Shown here: one piece after another, positions 34,656 to 43,435 of the stretch
Layout: the number at the start of each line of letters is the position of its first letter
Numbering within the stretch: the first letter of the stretch is position 1
Virus record (IMG/VR): IMGVR_UViG_3300042473_001265
Span: 248,001-312,000 of that record
Direction: 5' to 3' (one strand)
DNA from: a virus
Length of the DNA stretch: 64,000 bases
Translations under genes and position numbers: made by a program
Notes under the pieces: generated by a model
What the model was told of the DNA's origin: nothing
Database searches by the model: none
The model's input: the letters and a program-made list of their open reading frames with translations, nothing else

Positions 34656-34996
34656 TGCGTTTACGAGAGTTCGCTGAAGATCAAGCTGATGGTCAAAAAC
34701 TTGCGGCATTGGCCACCTTTCTCAGCGACCGAGCCAATGACGAAGCAGCAGCAAAACAAATTAGCAAAAAAACATTCATCGAACTTGCCCGCTCTGTGGG
34801 TGTCAATGTAAACGACACCAATCTCAATGACATGGTTGCTGCTGAACCACTCAGCAACATCCTCAACCCAATTGATACTGGTTCAGACATAATCAGTTTC
34901 AAAGGCGACACAGAAGCTGCCACCGGCATGAGTGTTGATCAAGCTCAAGAAGTGGTCAACAGCAATGCCAAGTCGGCAATGAAACGCCGTCAGTAA
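34655..34996 (+). CDS. Hypothetical late protein
   Basis: 113 residues, starting MRLREFAEDQADGQKLA. 'FIELARSVGVNVNDTNLNDMVA' suggests a small helical domain. The ATG overlaps the upstream TAA by one base. It resembles short assembly-associated proteins that begin with M.LREF in marine phages. Confidence 0.55.
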   Translation: MRLREFAEDQADGQKLAALATFLSDRANDEAAAKQISKKTFIELARSVGVNVNDTNLNDMVAAEPLSNILNPIDTGSDIISFKGDTEAATGMSVDQAQEVVNSNAKSAMKRRQ

Positions 34997-35030
34997 CACA
35001 CTCAAAATCGCAGTATACTCAAAAGACTAG

Positions 35031-35036
35031 TAAATA
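35031..35036 (+). promoter_or_regulatory. Possible promoter and palindrome in the csp leader
   Basis: TAAATA (late-like) at 35031-35036 is followed by the 10-bp palindrome TAGTATACTA at 35048-35057. Either would leave a leader of 60-80 nt before the csp ATG at 35122. An unambiguous -35/-10 pair is not visible. Confidence 0.35.
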
Positions 35037-35121
35037 CACTGAGAGTGTAGTATACTATACGCATAGCTATTATTACGATAGCTGTAAATTCAACAATTTA
35101 ATACAACAGGAAATTTTTTAA

Positions 35122-35325
35122 ATGGCATCAGGTAAAGTAAAATGGTTTAATGAAACCAAAGGTTTTGGGTTTATTACTCCAGACGCAGGCGGAGAAGAAC
35201 TGTTCGCACACTACACAGCAATTCAAACAGATGGATTCAAGGTCCTCAAAGAAAATCAGCGTGTATCTTACGATGTAGTTCAAGGACAAAAAGGCCTGCA
35301 AGCATCTAACATTGTGCCACAGTAA
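35122..35325 (+). CDS. cspA: Cold-shock domain protein
   Basis: 67 residues, full-length single cold-shock domain. RNP1 'KGFGFI' at residues 13-18 and RNP2 'ELFAHYTAI' are both present (FVH is replaced by FAH, as in beta- and gamma-proteobacterial members). It binds single-stranded RNA and DNA, melting secondary structure. 'CAGGAAATTTTTT' precedes the ATG. A terminator follows. The long, structured leader suggests its expression may be regulated post-transcriptionally as in cellular csp genes. Confidence 0.93.
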   Translation: MASGKVKWFNETKGFGFITPDAGGEELFAHYTAIQTDGFKVLKENQRVSYDVVQGQKGLQASNIVPQ

Positions 35326-35335
35326 ATCGCAACAG

Positions 35336-35357
35336 GCCGGGTTACTCCGGCTTTTTT
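35336..35357 (+). terminator. Rho-independent terminator
   Basis: GCCGG-loop-CCGGC stem followed by seven T. It separates csp from iscU. Confidence 0.75.
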
Positions 35358-35381
35358 ATCAAATTATAAAACAATCAACAT

Positions 35382-35765
35382 ATGGCCTATTCAGAAAAAG
35401 TAGTTGATCATTATGAGAACCCAAGAAATGTAGGCAGCTTTGCCAAAGAAGATGGTGATGTCGGCACAGGCATGGTCGGGGCTCCGGCCTGCGGCGATGT
35501 GATGAAGCTGCAAATCAAAGTCACCGACGGAGTAATCACAGATGCAAGATTTAAAACATACGGTTGCGGCAGCGCGATTGCGTCAAGTTCGCTTGTTACT
35601 GAATGGGTCAAAGGACTCACCCTTGAGCAGGCGGAAACGATCAAAAATAGCGAAATTGCTACTGAGCTTGCCCTTCCCCCTGTTAAAATTCATTGTTCAA
35701 TACTTGCAGAAGATGCCATCAAAGCGGCGGTAGCTGACTATAGAATCAAGCATCCAGCGCAATGA
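35382..35765 (+). CDS. iscU: IscU iron-sulfur scaffold
   Basis: 127 residues, close to cellular IscU (128). The three scaffold Cys are present: GAPACGD (about 37), YGCGSA (about 63) and KIHCSIL (about 105). LPPVK, the HscA-binding loop, precedes the third Cys. It should accept sulfide and iron to build [2Fe-2S] clusters and pass them on with host HscA/HscB. No IscS was seen, so the host desulfurase would be needed. The stop overlaps iscA (ATGA). Confidence 0.92.
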   Translation: MAYSEKVVDHYENPRNVGSFAKEDGDVGTGMVGAPACGDVMKLQIKVTDGVITDARFKTYGCGSAIASSSLVTEWVKGLTLEQAETIKNSEIATELALPPVKIHCSILAEDAIKAAVADYRIKHPAQ

Positions 35766-36085
35766 TCGAAGTCACTGACACTGCTGCTAAAAAAATTAAA
35801 AAAAGTTTAGCCGCTCGCGGTCGCGGTGAAGGCATCCAAATTGGTGTACGAACCACTGGTTGTTCGGGACTTGCTTATGTGTTAGAATATGTAGACAATC
35901 CCAATTTGCATTGTGTACGACATTACGATTCAAATGGTGTACGGGTGTTCATTGATCCCAAACACCTGCCGTACTTGGATGGCATGATAGTAGATTTCAA
36001 AAGGAACGGCCTCAACGAAGGTTTTGAGTTTATCAACAAAAACGAGCGCGACCGCTGCGGTTGCGGAGAATCATTCAGAGTTTAG
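35762..36085 (+). CDS. iscA: IscA/ErpA-like A-type iron-sulfur carrier
   Basis: 107 residues. 'VRTTGCSGLAYVLEY' supplies the first Cys, and 'DRCGCGESF' the CGC pair, the invariant three-Cys pattern of A-type carriers. These proteins deliver [4Fe-4S] or [2Fe-2S] clusters to target enzymes. The gene overlaps iscU by 4 bp and its stop meets the radical SAM start, suggesting a direct supply line. Confidence 0.92.
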   Translation: MIEVTDTAAKKIKKSLAARGRGEGIQIGVRTTGCSGLAYVLEYVDNPNLHCVRHYDSNGVRVFIDPKHLPYLDGMIVDFKRNGLNEGFEFINKNERDRCGCGESFRV

Positions 36086-37714
36086 ATGAGAGTAAAATTT
36101 TGTTCGCATAGTCTGACACAACTAATCAAGCATGAAAAAGTCAGTGTAAATCCTGCATGGCTCTACATGCAAAAATGGTACGAACTGCATGGAAAAAATC
36201 CCAATGTAAAATGGTTGCTTCCTGGGATTGTATTATTAGATCCAATGGATGTTGTAATTGATAAAATTGTGCAAGAACAACCTGATATTTTGGGTCTTGG
36301 ATTCTATGTTTGGAACTTTGACTTGCAATATCACATTGCCAGAGAAGTTAAAAAACAATTACCAGATATAATTATAGTCTGCGGCGGTCCGCAACTATCG
36401 GTACACAAAGAAACAGAGACTGACAACCAAGTTGATTTTTTCATCAACCATCCGTATATAGACTATGTAGTGTACGGCGACGGCGAACGACCATTTCAGC
36501 AAATTATTGATTATCATTCCGGGCTCCTGTTCAATAAAGACGAGTTTGTTAACATTATTGAAAATGCCAATGGGGTAAGAAAAATATATCCGCACGAAAC
36601 GTTGACAGATGAACTTTACCTAAGTCAAAGTCCTTATGTGAGTCAAGAAGCTCATATGGCCGAAGTGCGTGATCATCTGGCAGCTTACGGAATTCCAATC
36701 GAAGACCAATACTGGGCTATTGAATTTGCCCGAGGATGTATGTATAGTTGTACATTTTGTGATTGGTCACAAAATTTAACTAAAAAAGTCAAACGTCGTA
36801 CACACAACTGGAAACACGATATTGATTTGTTCCATCGACTAAATGTGGCCATACGAGAAACAGATGCCAACTTTGGACAATGGCCAGATGACATAAAAGC
36901 GTTTGATTATGCAATTTCTTTATATGATCCTGCTCGTAGTTTTTCTTTTATAGTGAACAACACTCCCAAACTCAAGAAAGATGTAACCGAGTATATTATT
37001 ACTCAAAATAGTCTTGTGTATGATGTTCCGCCTGTGATCAATCTTCAAGATGCCGATGAAGATGTATTAAAGGCAATCGATCGTCCAGCAGTTCCGTGGG
37101 AAGCTATTGTTAAAATGACAAACAATCTAAGAAATAACTTACCGCCTGAAAAATTTCGCAAGACAGAACTGCAATGCATACTAGGGTTACCGGGGCAAAC
37201 AGTTGACAGTCTAATTAATTCTTATGTTAAGTTTTTTGAATTGGGCTTGTTAAGAGCTTCATGGGCCAATTGGTCATTTTTACCAAACAGTCCAGCAGCT
37301 GATCCTGCTTATCAAAGATTCTGGGGGCTTGATATCAAGGAAGTGTACTTTGCATTTGAGTCTCATGTGGTGCCAGATCTTGGGGAACTATACAGCGAGT
37401 TAGCGTCTGGCAACAGTTTGTCAGACAAATTTTATAAGCTACCAATGGTGGTTGGTCATAAAACAATGAAAATGTTAGATTTATGGACTGCTCAAATACT
37501 AGCAAAAAAATGGAACGAGTTGACTAGTCGTGTAGATCTAGTAGAAAAATACAATAGTTCTCAGGTAAGAAACATACTGGGTAAATTAAAAACACACGCA
37601 ATAAAAGAAGCAACAACACAATATGACATACATCAACACCATATCAACCAGCATGGTATTGTTGTATGGGGTCATTACCAAACTGAATCAAAACTCATAC
37701 ACAAAAATCTTTAA
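36086..37714 (+). CDS. B12-binding-domain radical SAM enzyme
   Basis: 542 residues. The N-terminal ~150 residues have a cobalamin-binding-like Rossmann domain ('VCGGPQLSV', 'IDYVVYGDGERPFQQII'), where YGDGE is a common mark of B12/radical SAM proteins. 'FARGCMYSCTFCDWS' is the CX3CX2C cluster site. 'INLQDADEDVLKAI' and 'QCILGLPGQTVDSL' follow as in class B/P enzymes. Such enzymes methylate or rearrange unreactive carbons. It starts directly after iscA, which suggests coexpression. The substrate is unknown. Confidence 0.88.
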   Translation: MRVKFCSHSLTQLIKHEKVSVNPAWLYMQKWYELHGKNPNVKWLLPGIVLLDPMDVVIDKIVQEQPDILGLGFYVWNFDLQYHIAREVKKQLPDIIIVCGGPQLSVHKETETDNQVDFFINHPYIDYVVYGDGERPFQQIIDYHSGLLFNKDEFVNIIENANGVRKIYPHETLTDELYLSQSPYVSQEAHMAEVRDHLAAYGIPIEDQYWAIEFARGCMYSCTFCDWSQNLTKKVKRRTHNWKHDIDLFHRLNVAIRETDANFGQWPDDIKAFDYAISLYDPARSFSFIVNNTPKLKKDVTEYIITQNSLVYDVPPVINLQDADEDVLKAIDRPAVPWEAIVKMTNNLRNNLPPEKFRKTELQCILGLPGQTVDSLINSYVKFFELGLLRASWANWSFLPNSPAADPAYQRFWGLDIKEVYFAFESHVVPDLGELYSELASGNSLSDKFYKLPMVVGHKTMKMLDLWTAQILAKKWNELTSRVDLVEKYNSSQVRNILGKLKTHAIKEATTQYDIHQHHINQHGIVVWGHYQTESKLIHKNL

Positions 37715-37717
37715 CCA

Positions 37718-38434
37718 ATGTACAATCCAAAATTCAACTATCACTCACTTGCCCGAGAGCAAGTGGACGGAAAACGTCTATATGCCACTCCTGATGGCAA
37801 CAGGGTTCCTAGTGTAACCACTATTCTTGACAAGACCAAACCTGCAGAAAGTCGCATTGCACTGGCCAACTGGCGTAAAGCAGTGGGCGAAACAAAAGCA
37901 CAGCAAATCACAACAGAAGCGGCCAACCGCGGCACAAGAATGCACACCTATCTTGAAAACTATGTCAAGACAGGCGAAATCAAAGACAAAGGCACCAATC
38001 CGTTTGGATGGGCAAGTCACGCCATGGCCGAAGTTGTGATCGAAAACGGGCTTAAAAATGTAGATGAGTTTTGGGGTGTGGAAGTGCCCTTGTACTTTCC
38101 CGGCATTTACGCAGGTACAACAGACTGCTGTGGCATGCACAACAACCAACAAAGTATTTTGGACTTTAAGCAAACAAACAAGCCCAAAAAAATTGAGTGG
38201 ATTGAAGACTATTTCTTGCAACTGTGTGCCTATGCCGAAGCGCACAACGAAGTGTACGGCACAGACATACGCAAAGGTGTCATTTTAATGTGCGTTAAAC
38301 CCACCACAGATGACATGGGCAATGTGACCAGCGCACCGCAATACCAAGAATTTGTCATTGAAGGTGCGGAATTTGACCACTGGAAATCCCAATGGTGGAA
38401 AAGAGTCGAACAGTATTATCTGCTAAATAGTTGA
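37718..38434 (+). CDS. PD-(D/E)XK exonuclease-like protein
   Basis: 238 residues. Motif I helix 'AANRGTRMHTYLENYV', 'GVEVPLYFPGIYAGTTDCCG' (with Asp), 'SILDFKQTNKPK' (DxK) and 'YFLQLCAYAEAHNEVYG' (QxxxY) reproduce the RecB/Cas4-type nuclease pattern of phage recombination exonucleases. It probably resects DNA ends for UvsX-mediated recombination. Confidence 0.82.
   Translation: MYNPKFNYHSLAREQVDGKRLYATPDGNRVPSVTTILDKTKPAESRIALANWRKAVGETKAQQITTEAANRGTRMHTYLENYVKTGEIKDKGTNPFGWASHAMAEVVIENGLKNVDEFWGVEVPLYFPGIYAGTTDCCGMHNNQQSILDFKQTNKPKKIEWIEDYFLQLCAYAEAHNEVYGTDIRKGVILMCVKPTTDDMGNVTSAPQYQEFVIEGAEFDHWKSQWWKRVEQYYLLNS
38423..38429 (+). promoter_or_regulatory. Late-type promoter box CTAAATA
   Basis: CTAAATA, 23 bp before the TTG start at 38453; the leader has AGAGGACAAC as ribosome-binding site. 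The box overlaps the end of the nuclease gene. Confidence 0.55.
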
Positions 38435-38452
38435 CAACAGAGGACAACTAAA

Positions 38453-40036
38453 TTGGCTATTGTACAAATTTCGCGAATTACCCAGCGTAAAGGGTTACAA
38501 GAAGATCTACCGCAATTGGCAGGCGCTGAATTGGGATGGAGTATCGACGAACGCAGATTGTTCATTGGTAACGGAACATTGGAAGAAGGTGCTCCAGTAA
38601 TTGGTAATACAGAAATTCTCACTGAATTTTCTGACTTATTGTATCTGGTGCAAGATTATGTATATTCGGGCCAAGAAGCCACCGGATACACAGTACAAAC
38701 AGGTGCAACACCCGGAACTCCGGTTCAACTGTCCTTGCAAAACTGGATGGATCAATTTGCCACAGTCAAAGACTTTGGTGCAGTTGGCAACGGTGTTGCT
38801 GACGACACTGCGGCCATTAACCGCGCACTTTATCAATTGTACTGTAGAGAAGTGAATCCTGCAATTCGTAGAAGTTTATTCTTTCCAGCTGGCATTTACA
38901 AAGTTTCAGGCACTATTGTTATTCCACCCTATGCCACACTGATTGGCGAAGGCCCCAAGAACAGTATTATTCAACTGACAGCAACTGCCACAGCAGTTTA
39001 CACAATGCAGACTGGCGACAGCCTACAACAGACCGGTGTCAACATTGGCACCAATGGCGCTCAACCTCCAATAAGTGTCACATGTGAAAATATGGCCTTT
39101 GCCAGTCTCAAAGCAACAGATGTTGCATGTATAGAACAGGCAACTGAATTTGTGTTTAATCAGGTTGAATTCCTTGGACCATTGACCACTGTTGATTTGA
39201 CATCGGCTGTGGCCGATATTTCGTGTGTTAAATTTATCAGTACTGCTGCCAATGACACGCATCAGATCAAGTTTGACAACTGTACATTCTCCGGCTGTAC
39301 CTATGGCATGCGAACAGATCAGCAGGTGCGTGGTATTGACTTTACTGGATCACATTTCTCCACACTGTTCGAAGGCATACTGGTTGAGCCAAACCCCCTG
39401 GGTTCTGCCTATGACCCGCGTGGTATTGGCATACAAAGTTGCGACTTTGATACTATCTATGCTCGCGGCATTGTGTTTGAAGTGGAACGCAATGCCACTG
39501 CACAAAATACATTCGGTGATGTCGGCAACCACTTTGGTGGTGTCACACAGCCCTACACTGCCATTATTGATTTTGTATCGCCCAACAACATCAGCGTTGG
39601 CGATATTTTTGATCGACCAGACCAATATGCCACACTGTATCCCAGAGTTGATTTGAATGGCACTGCCAGCATTGCGTTTACCAATGGTCAACAGTTGGCC
39701 ATGGGTCCGTATGTGCGAGAATCTGGCCTCACAGCAACATTGAACAACAATGTAACTTCGCCCACTGCTGCTTTTTCTTACAGTGAACTTGACACCTGGT
39801 CACTCAACATTGATTACAGCATTTCTAGAAGCACTGCATATAGAACTGGCAGAATTACTGTTGTTTTATTTGACGGCGCCGGTGCGCTAACATACACTGA
39901 TGATTTTTCTGAAAATACTTCTACTGGCATCACGCTGACAGTGTCACAGACCGGTAATGAAATTTTTGTAAACTACGTCAGCACAAATACCGGCACCGGT
40001 GGATCGATAACCTACAGCATAAACCATATACATTGA
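38453..40036 (+). CDS. Tail spike/fibre protein with pectate-lyase-type beta helix
   Basis: 527 residues from a TTG start chosen because the ribosome-binding site and the N-terminus 'AIVQISRITQRKGLQEDLPQLAGAELGWSIDERRLFIGNG' match it. That segment is a known phage fibre-attachment type. 'VKDFGAVGNGVADDTAAINRAL' marks the Pectate_lyase_3/beta-helix domain. 'GIQSCDFDTIYARGIVFEVERN' is helix-coil repeat. It probably binds, and may cleave, a host surface polysaccharide. The C-terminal 120 residues are a beta-sandwich. Confidence 0.85.
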   Translation: MAIVQISRITQRKGLQEDLPQLAGAELGWSIDERRLFIGNGTLEEGAPVIGNTEILTEFSDLLYLVQDYVYSGQEATGYTVQTGATPGTPVQLSLQNWMDQFATVKDFGAVGNGVADDTAAINRALYQLYCREVNPAIRRSLFFPAGIYKVSGTIVIPPYATLIGEGPKNSIIQLTATATAVYTMQTGDSLQQTGVNIGTNGAQPPISVTCENMAFASLKATDVACIEQATEFVFNQVEFLGPLTTVDLTSAVADISCVKFISTAANDTHQIKFDNCTFSGCTYGMRTDQQVRGIDFTGSHFSTLFEGILVEPNPLGSAYDPRGIGIQSCDFDTIYARGIVFEVERNATAQNTFGDVGNHFGGVTQPYTAIIDFVSPNNISVGDIFDRPDQYATLYPRVDLNGTASIAFTNGQQLAMGPYVRESGLTATLNNNVTSPTAAFSYSELDTWSLNIDYSISRSTAYRTGRITVVLFDGAGALTYTDDFSENTSTGITLTVSQTGNEIFVNYVSTNTGTGGSITYSINHIH

Positions 40037-40461
40037 AGTGGCCTGCAACATTTGAAGCAAGACTCGACAGCTGGAATCAACTTCGAACACAAGTTGCTGA
40101 CCAGCCTGTTGAATCGGCACTGGAAACCATTAACTCTTGGTGGTTTCAATCTCCTTGGACTGCTTACCATTTGCACTGGGACGACCAAATCACTTGGCCG
40201 GATCCTTGGCAGTTGTTGAGCGACAACATGTATTGTGAGGTTGCAAGAGGGCTGGGAATCCTGTATACTATAACATGCTTGAATCGTGGCGATATGGACT
40301 CTGCAGAGCTGGTTTTGACCAATGATGGCCGTAATTTAGTCCTCGTGGACAAATCTAAATATATACTGAATTGGGACCGGACAGTTGTATTAAATACCAG
40401 CTCGGAGATAGAAGTCAAGAAGAGCCTGCACCAGTCACAGATAACACAGCAGTACAAGTAA
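40033..40461 (+). CDS. Hypothetical protein downstream of tail spike
   Basis: 142 residues, TTG start overlapping the spike TGA (TTGA). Trp-rich ('INSWWFQSPWTAYHLHWDDQITWPDPW') with 'YCEVARGLGILYTITCLNR' and 'LVLVDKSKYILNW'. No family name is known to me; it is plausibly a fibre-associated or chaperone protein. The N-terminus is uncertain because no ATG is available. Confidence 0.6.
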   Translation: MKWPATFEARLDSWNQLRTQVADQPVESALETINSWWFQSPWTAYHLHWDDQITWPDPWQLLSDNMYCEVARGLGILYTITCLNRGDMDSAELVLTNDGRNLVLVDKSKYILNWDRTVVLNTSSEIEVKKSLHQSQITQQYK

Positions 40462-40478
40462 AATAACAAGAGAAGTAA

Positions 40479-42797
40479 ATGTCAACAATCAATGTAGTAA
40501 AACGAAGCGGTCGGCGCGAGATCATGGCCATCGAAAAATGGCAAACCCAAGTAGCAAAAGTGTGCCAAGGCATAGCAGATGTCAGCCAAAGTATGGTGGA
40601 GATCAAAGCACAATTGCATTTCTACGATGGTATCACCACCAAAGAAATTGACGGTATCACACTTAGAGCTATTGTGGATTTGATCGATGTTGAATCAAAT
40701 CCTGATGTGGGCCATACCAACTATCAATATGTGGCCGGCAAACAAAGACTTAGCATGTTGAGAAAAGATGTGTACGGCAGCTATGATGTGCCATCACTGT
40801 ACACGATTGTAAAAAAGAATGTGGCCACTGGCCTGTACACTCCTGAGCTGCTGGAATGGTACACTGAAGATGATTGGAACCGAATGGATTCTTTCATTGA
40901 CCACAGCAAAGATGAACTGTATGGTTATGCAGCCATTGAACAGCTGATTGAAAAATATCTAGTTAAAAATCGTTCAACAGGACAAATTTATGAAACTCCA
41001 CAAATTAGATACATGGTCGCGGCCGCTACTGTATTTCACTCAGAAGAACCGAACACAGCGAGAATGCGCTTCATCAAAGAATACTACAACGCTGCCAGTG
41101 ATGGGCTATTTACTCTTGCTACTCCTGTTCTTGCTGGGCTTGGTACTCCTACGAAACAATTTTCATCTTGCGTTCTTATTAGATCAGATGATGATTTGGA
41201 TAGTATTTTCGCGTCTGGTGAAATGATGGCCAAGTATGCCAGCAAGCGAGCTGGCATTGGATTAGAGATTGGTAGATTGCGTCCACTAGGTTCGCCCATT
41301 CGTGGTGGTGAGATCATGCACACAGGTATGATACCATTCTTGAAGAAATGGTTTGGAGATTTGCGTAGTTGTAGTCAAGGAGGTATTCGTAATGCTAGTG
41401 CTACTGTGTTTTACCCTATTTGGCATCATCAATTTGATGATCTTATTGTACTCAAGAACAATCAAGGGACTGAAGAGACCCGAGTTCGACACATGGATTA
41501 TGGAGTCGTATTGTCAGCATTCTTCTGGAGACGATTTAAAAACAAAGAAGACATAACATTCTTTGATCCTAACGAAGTGCCCGACTTGTATCAAGCGTTC
41601 TATAGTAATACAGAACTATTCGAAGAACTTTATGTAAAGTATGAAAAGCAATCTGGCCTGCGTAAGAAAACTATGAGTGCTGAAGAAGTATTTAAATCAG
41701 GCATCTTGAAGGAGCGCACAGACACTGGACGCATCTATCTAGTGTTCATTGACAATGTGATGAAGCAAGGACCGTTTGATCCTGAATACCACACCATTTA
41801 CCAAAGTAACCTTTGTTGTGAAATACTTTTACCTACTCGTTCTTTTAAGCGTCTCGATGATGCTGATGGGCGCATCGCTTTATGCACTCTTGGTTCAATT
41901 AATTGGGGTGCCTTCCGTAATCCTGAAGATATGCGCAGGGCTTGTCGCATTCTACATAGAAGCCTCAATAATATACTGGACTATCAAGATTTCCTATCAA
42001 TTCAGTCGAAGTTGAGCAACGATGAAATCAGACCACTGGGAATTGGTATCACCAATCTTGCCTACTGGCATGCCAAGCGTAGTTTGAAATATGGTGAGAA
42101 GGATGCTCTGGCAGAAGTCAAAACTTGGATGGAACATCAGACATATTATCTAACTGAGATGAGTGTTGAACTGGCTGAGGAGCGAGGCCGATGTGAAGGC
42201 AGTGATCACACACGCTATGGCCAAGGACAGTTTCCCTGGGAACTTCGTGCAGTAGGAGTCAATGAACTGACTGATTTTACCCCGGAACTTGAATGGGAAA
42301 CACTTCGTGCTAGAATGAAAGTGAGTGGCGTTCGTAATGCTACTAATGGAGCAATTGCTCCTGTTGAATCCAGTTCGGTGGCCATCAACTCAACCAACGG
42401 CATTGAAATGCCCATGAGCCTGATCACTGTGAAAGAAAGCAAGGCCGGCAGTTTGATTCAAGTGGCGCCCGAATACAACCGGTTGAAAAACAAATATCAA
42501 CTGATGTGGGCACAAAAAGATTGTGATGGCTACTTGAAAACAGCCGCAGTACTAGCTGCCTATGTGGACCAAAGCATCAGTACCAACACATTCTACAATC
42601 CTGCACACTTTGCAGATCGTAAGGTACCAACAACTCTAATTGCTCGGAACTTGATGCAGTCGCACTACTGGGGTCTAAAAACTTTCTACTACAGCCTGAT
42701 CAACAAAGCAGGTAGCAAAGGTCAAGACGAAGTTGTTGCACCATTGGAAGCGATTGAGTTTGATGATCAAGAAGATTGCGAGGCATGCAAGCTCTAG
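40479..42797 (+). CDS. nrdA: Ribonucleoside-diphosphate reductase, alpha subunit
   Basis: 772 residues, full length class Ia (E. coli NrdA 761). An N-terminal ATP-cone ('VVKRSGRREIMAIEKWQTQV') is intact. 'FSSCVLI' and 'NLCCEILLPT' hold active-site Cys, and 'LCTLGSINWG' continues the barrel. The C-terminal 'EDCEACKL' carries the CxxC pair that glutaredoxin reduces. It makes dNDPs for phage DNA, with NrdB and the glutaredoxin gene at 44992. Confidence 0.96.
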   Translation: MSTINVVKRSGRREIMAIEKWQTQVAKVCQGIADVSQSMVEIKAQLHFYDGITTKEIDGITLRAIVDLIDVESNPDVGHTNYQYVAGKQRLSMLRKDVYGSYDVPSLYTIVKKNVATGLYTPELLEWYTEDDWNRMDSFIDHSKDELYGYAAIEQLIEKYLVKNRSTGQIYETPQIRYMVAAATVFHSEEPNTARMRFIKEYYNAASDGLFTLATPVLAGLGTPTKQFSSCVLIRSDDDLDSIFASGEMMAKYASKRAGIGLEIGRLRPLGSPIRGGEIMHTGMIPFLKKWFGDLRSCSQGGIRNASATVFYPIWHHQFDDLIVLKNNQGTEETRVRHMDYGVVLSAFFWRRFKNKEDITFFDPNEVPDLYQAFYSNTELFEELYVKYEKQSGLRKKTMSAEEVFKSGILKERTDTGRIYLVFIDNVMKQGPFDPEYHTIYQSNLCCEILLPTRSFKRLDDADGRIALCTLGSINWGAFRNPEDMRRACRILHRSLNNILDYQDFLSIQSKLSNDEIRPLGIGITNLAYWHAKRSLKYGEKDALAEVKTWMEHQTYYLTEMSVELAEERGRCEGSDHTRYGQGQFPWELRAVGVNELTDFTPELEWETLRARMKVSGVRNATNGAIAPVESSSVAINSTNGIEMPMSLITVKESKAGSLIQVAPEYNRLKNKYQLMWAQKDCDGYLKTAAVLAAYVDQSISTNTFYNPAHFADRKVPTTLIARNLMQSHYWGLKTFYYSLINKAGSKGQDEVVAPLEAIEFDDQEDCEACKL

Positions 42798-42808
42798 CAT
42801 GAAATGGT

Positions 42809-43306
42809 ATGAAAATAAATGAACTGTTAGAAAGTGCAGATGACATAGAGTTCAAGGCAAAAACTCTTGCTGTTGATGCACACAAGAACCAAAAATACGG
42901 TGTACACCCTTATGTCACTCATTTGGCGGATGTTGTTGCCCGTGTTAAAACAATTACACAAGACCCGGAAATAATTGCTGCTGCTTGGTTGCATGATATA
43001 GTGGAAGATACAGATGTTACCTTAGAACAAATCAAACAACAATTTGGTGATAATGTTGCCAATATAGTTTGGGCAGTGACAGGACGCGGAGAGAACCGAA
43101 AAGAAAAAATGGCAAATGCCATTGCCAAGATTGCTCAAACTCCGGGAAGTGAATTGGTAAAGAGTGCAGACCGATTGAGCAATGTTTCTGCCAGTTTAGC
43201 AAACAATCCAAAAAAACTTAAAATGTACCGAGATGAACACAAGGATTTGAGTCCAGTCTTGGGCAATAATGCATTGGCTTTAGAGCTAGTGGATTTATTT
43301 AAATAA
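42809..43306 (+). CDS. HD-domain (p)ppGpp hydrolase-like protein
   Basis: 165 residues. 'AHKNQKYGVHPYVTHLADVVARV' (first His), 'AAWLHDIVEDTDVTLEQIKQQFG' (HD and ED) and 'LVKSADRLSNVSA' (distal Asp) reproduce the SpoT/MESH1-type hydrolase core. Small alarmone hydrolases of this length remove (p)ppGpp. The gene sits between nrdA and nrdB. No synthetase domain is present. Confidence 0.8.
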   Translation: MKINELLESADDIEFKAKTLAVDAHKNQKYGVHPYVTHLADVVARVKTITQDPEIIAAAWLHDIVEDTDVTLEQIKQQFGDNVANIVWAVTGRGENRKEKMANAIAKIAQTPGSELVKSADRLSNVSASLANNPKKLKMYRDEHKDLSPVLGNNALALELVDLFK

Positions 43307-43321
43307 AGAAAATAAATCGTA

Positions 43322-43420
43322 ATGTTAGAAACCATTTGTGATGTGATGTTGGATGCGTACGAGCGCAATTGGTCAGCCGGTGATGATTGGTTTTACTCCA
43401 TTGATGCAAAAAAAGAATAA
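43322..43420 (+). CDS. Small ORF, 32 residues (class II aldolase-like N-terminus)
   Basis: MLETICDVMLDAYERNWSAG... ends in KKE after 32 residues. The first 18 residues resemble the N-terminal helix of class II aldolase-family proteins ('l.e.M.ea..rgW'), so it may be a remnant or a genuine micropeptide. No ribosome-binding site is clear. It fills the gap before nrdB. Confidence 0.4.
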   Translation: MLETICDVMLDAYERNWSAGDDWFYSIDAKKE

Positions 43421-43435
43421 CAGGAAAATATTAAA

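Noticed and set aside
35382-36085. iscU/iscA as host contamination or chimera
   Set aside because: They lie in continuous phage gene order with 4-bp overlaps and a radical SAM gene abutting, so an assembly chimera is unlikely, though phylogeny was not run.
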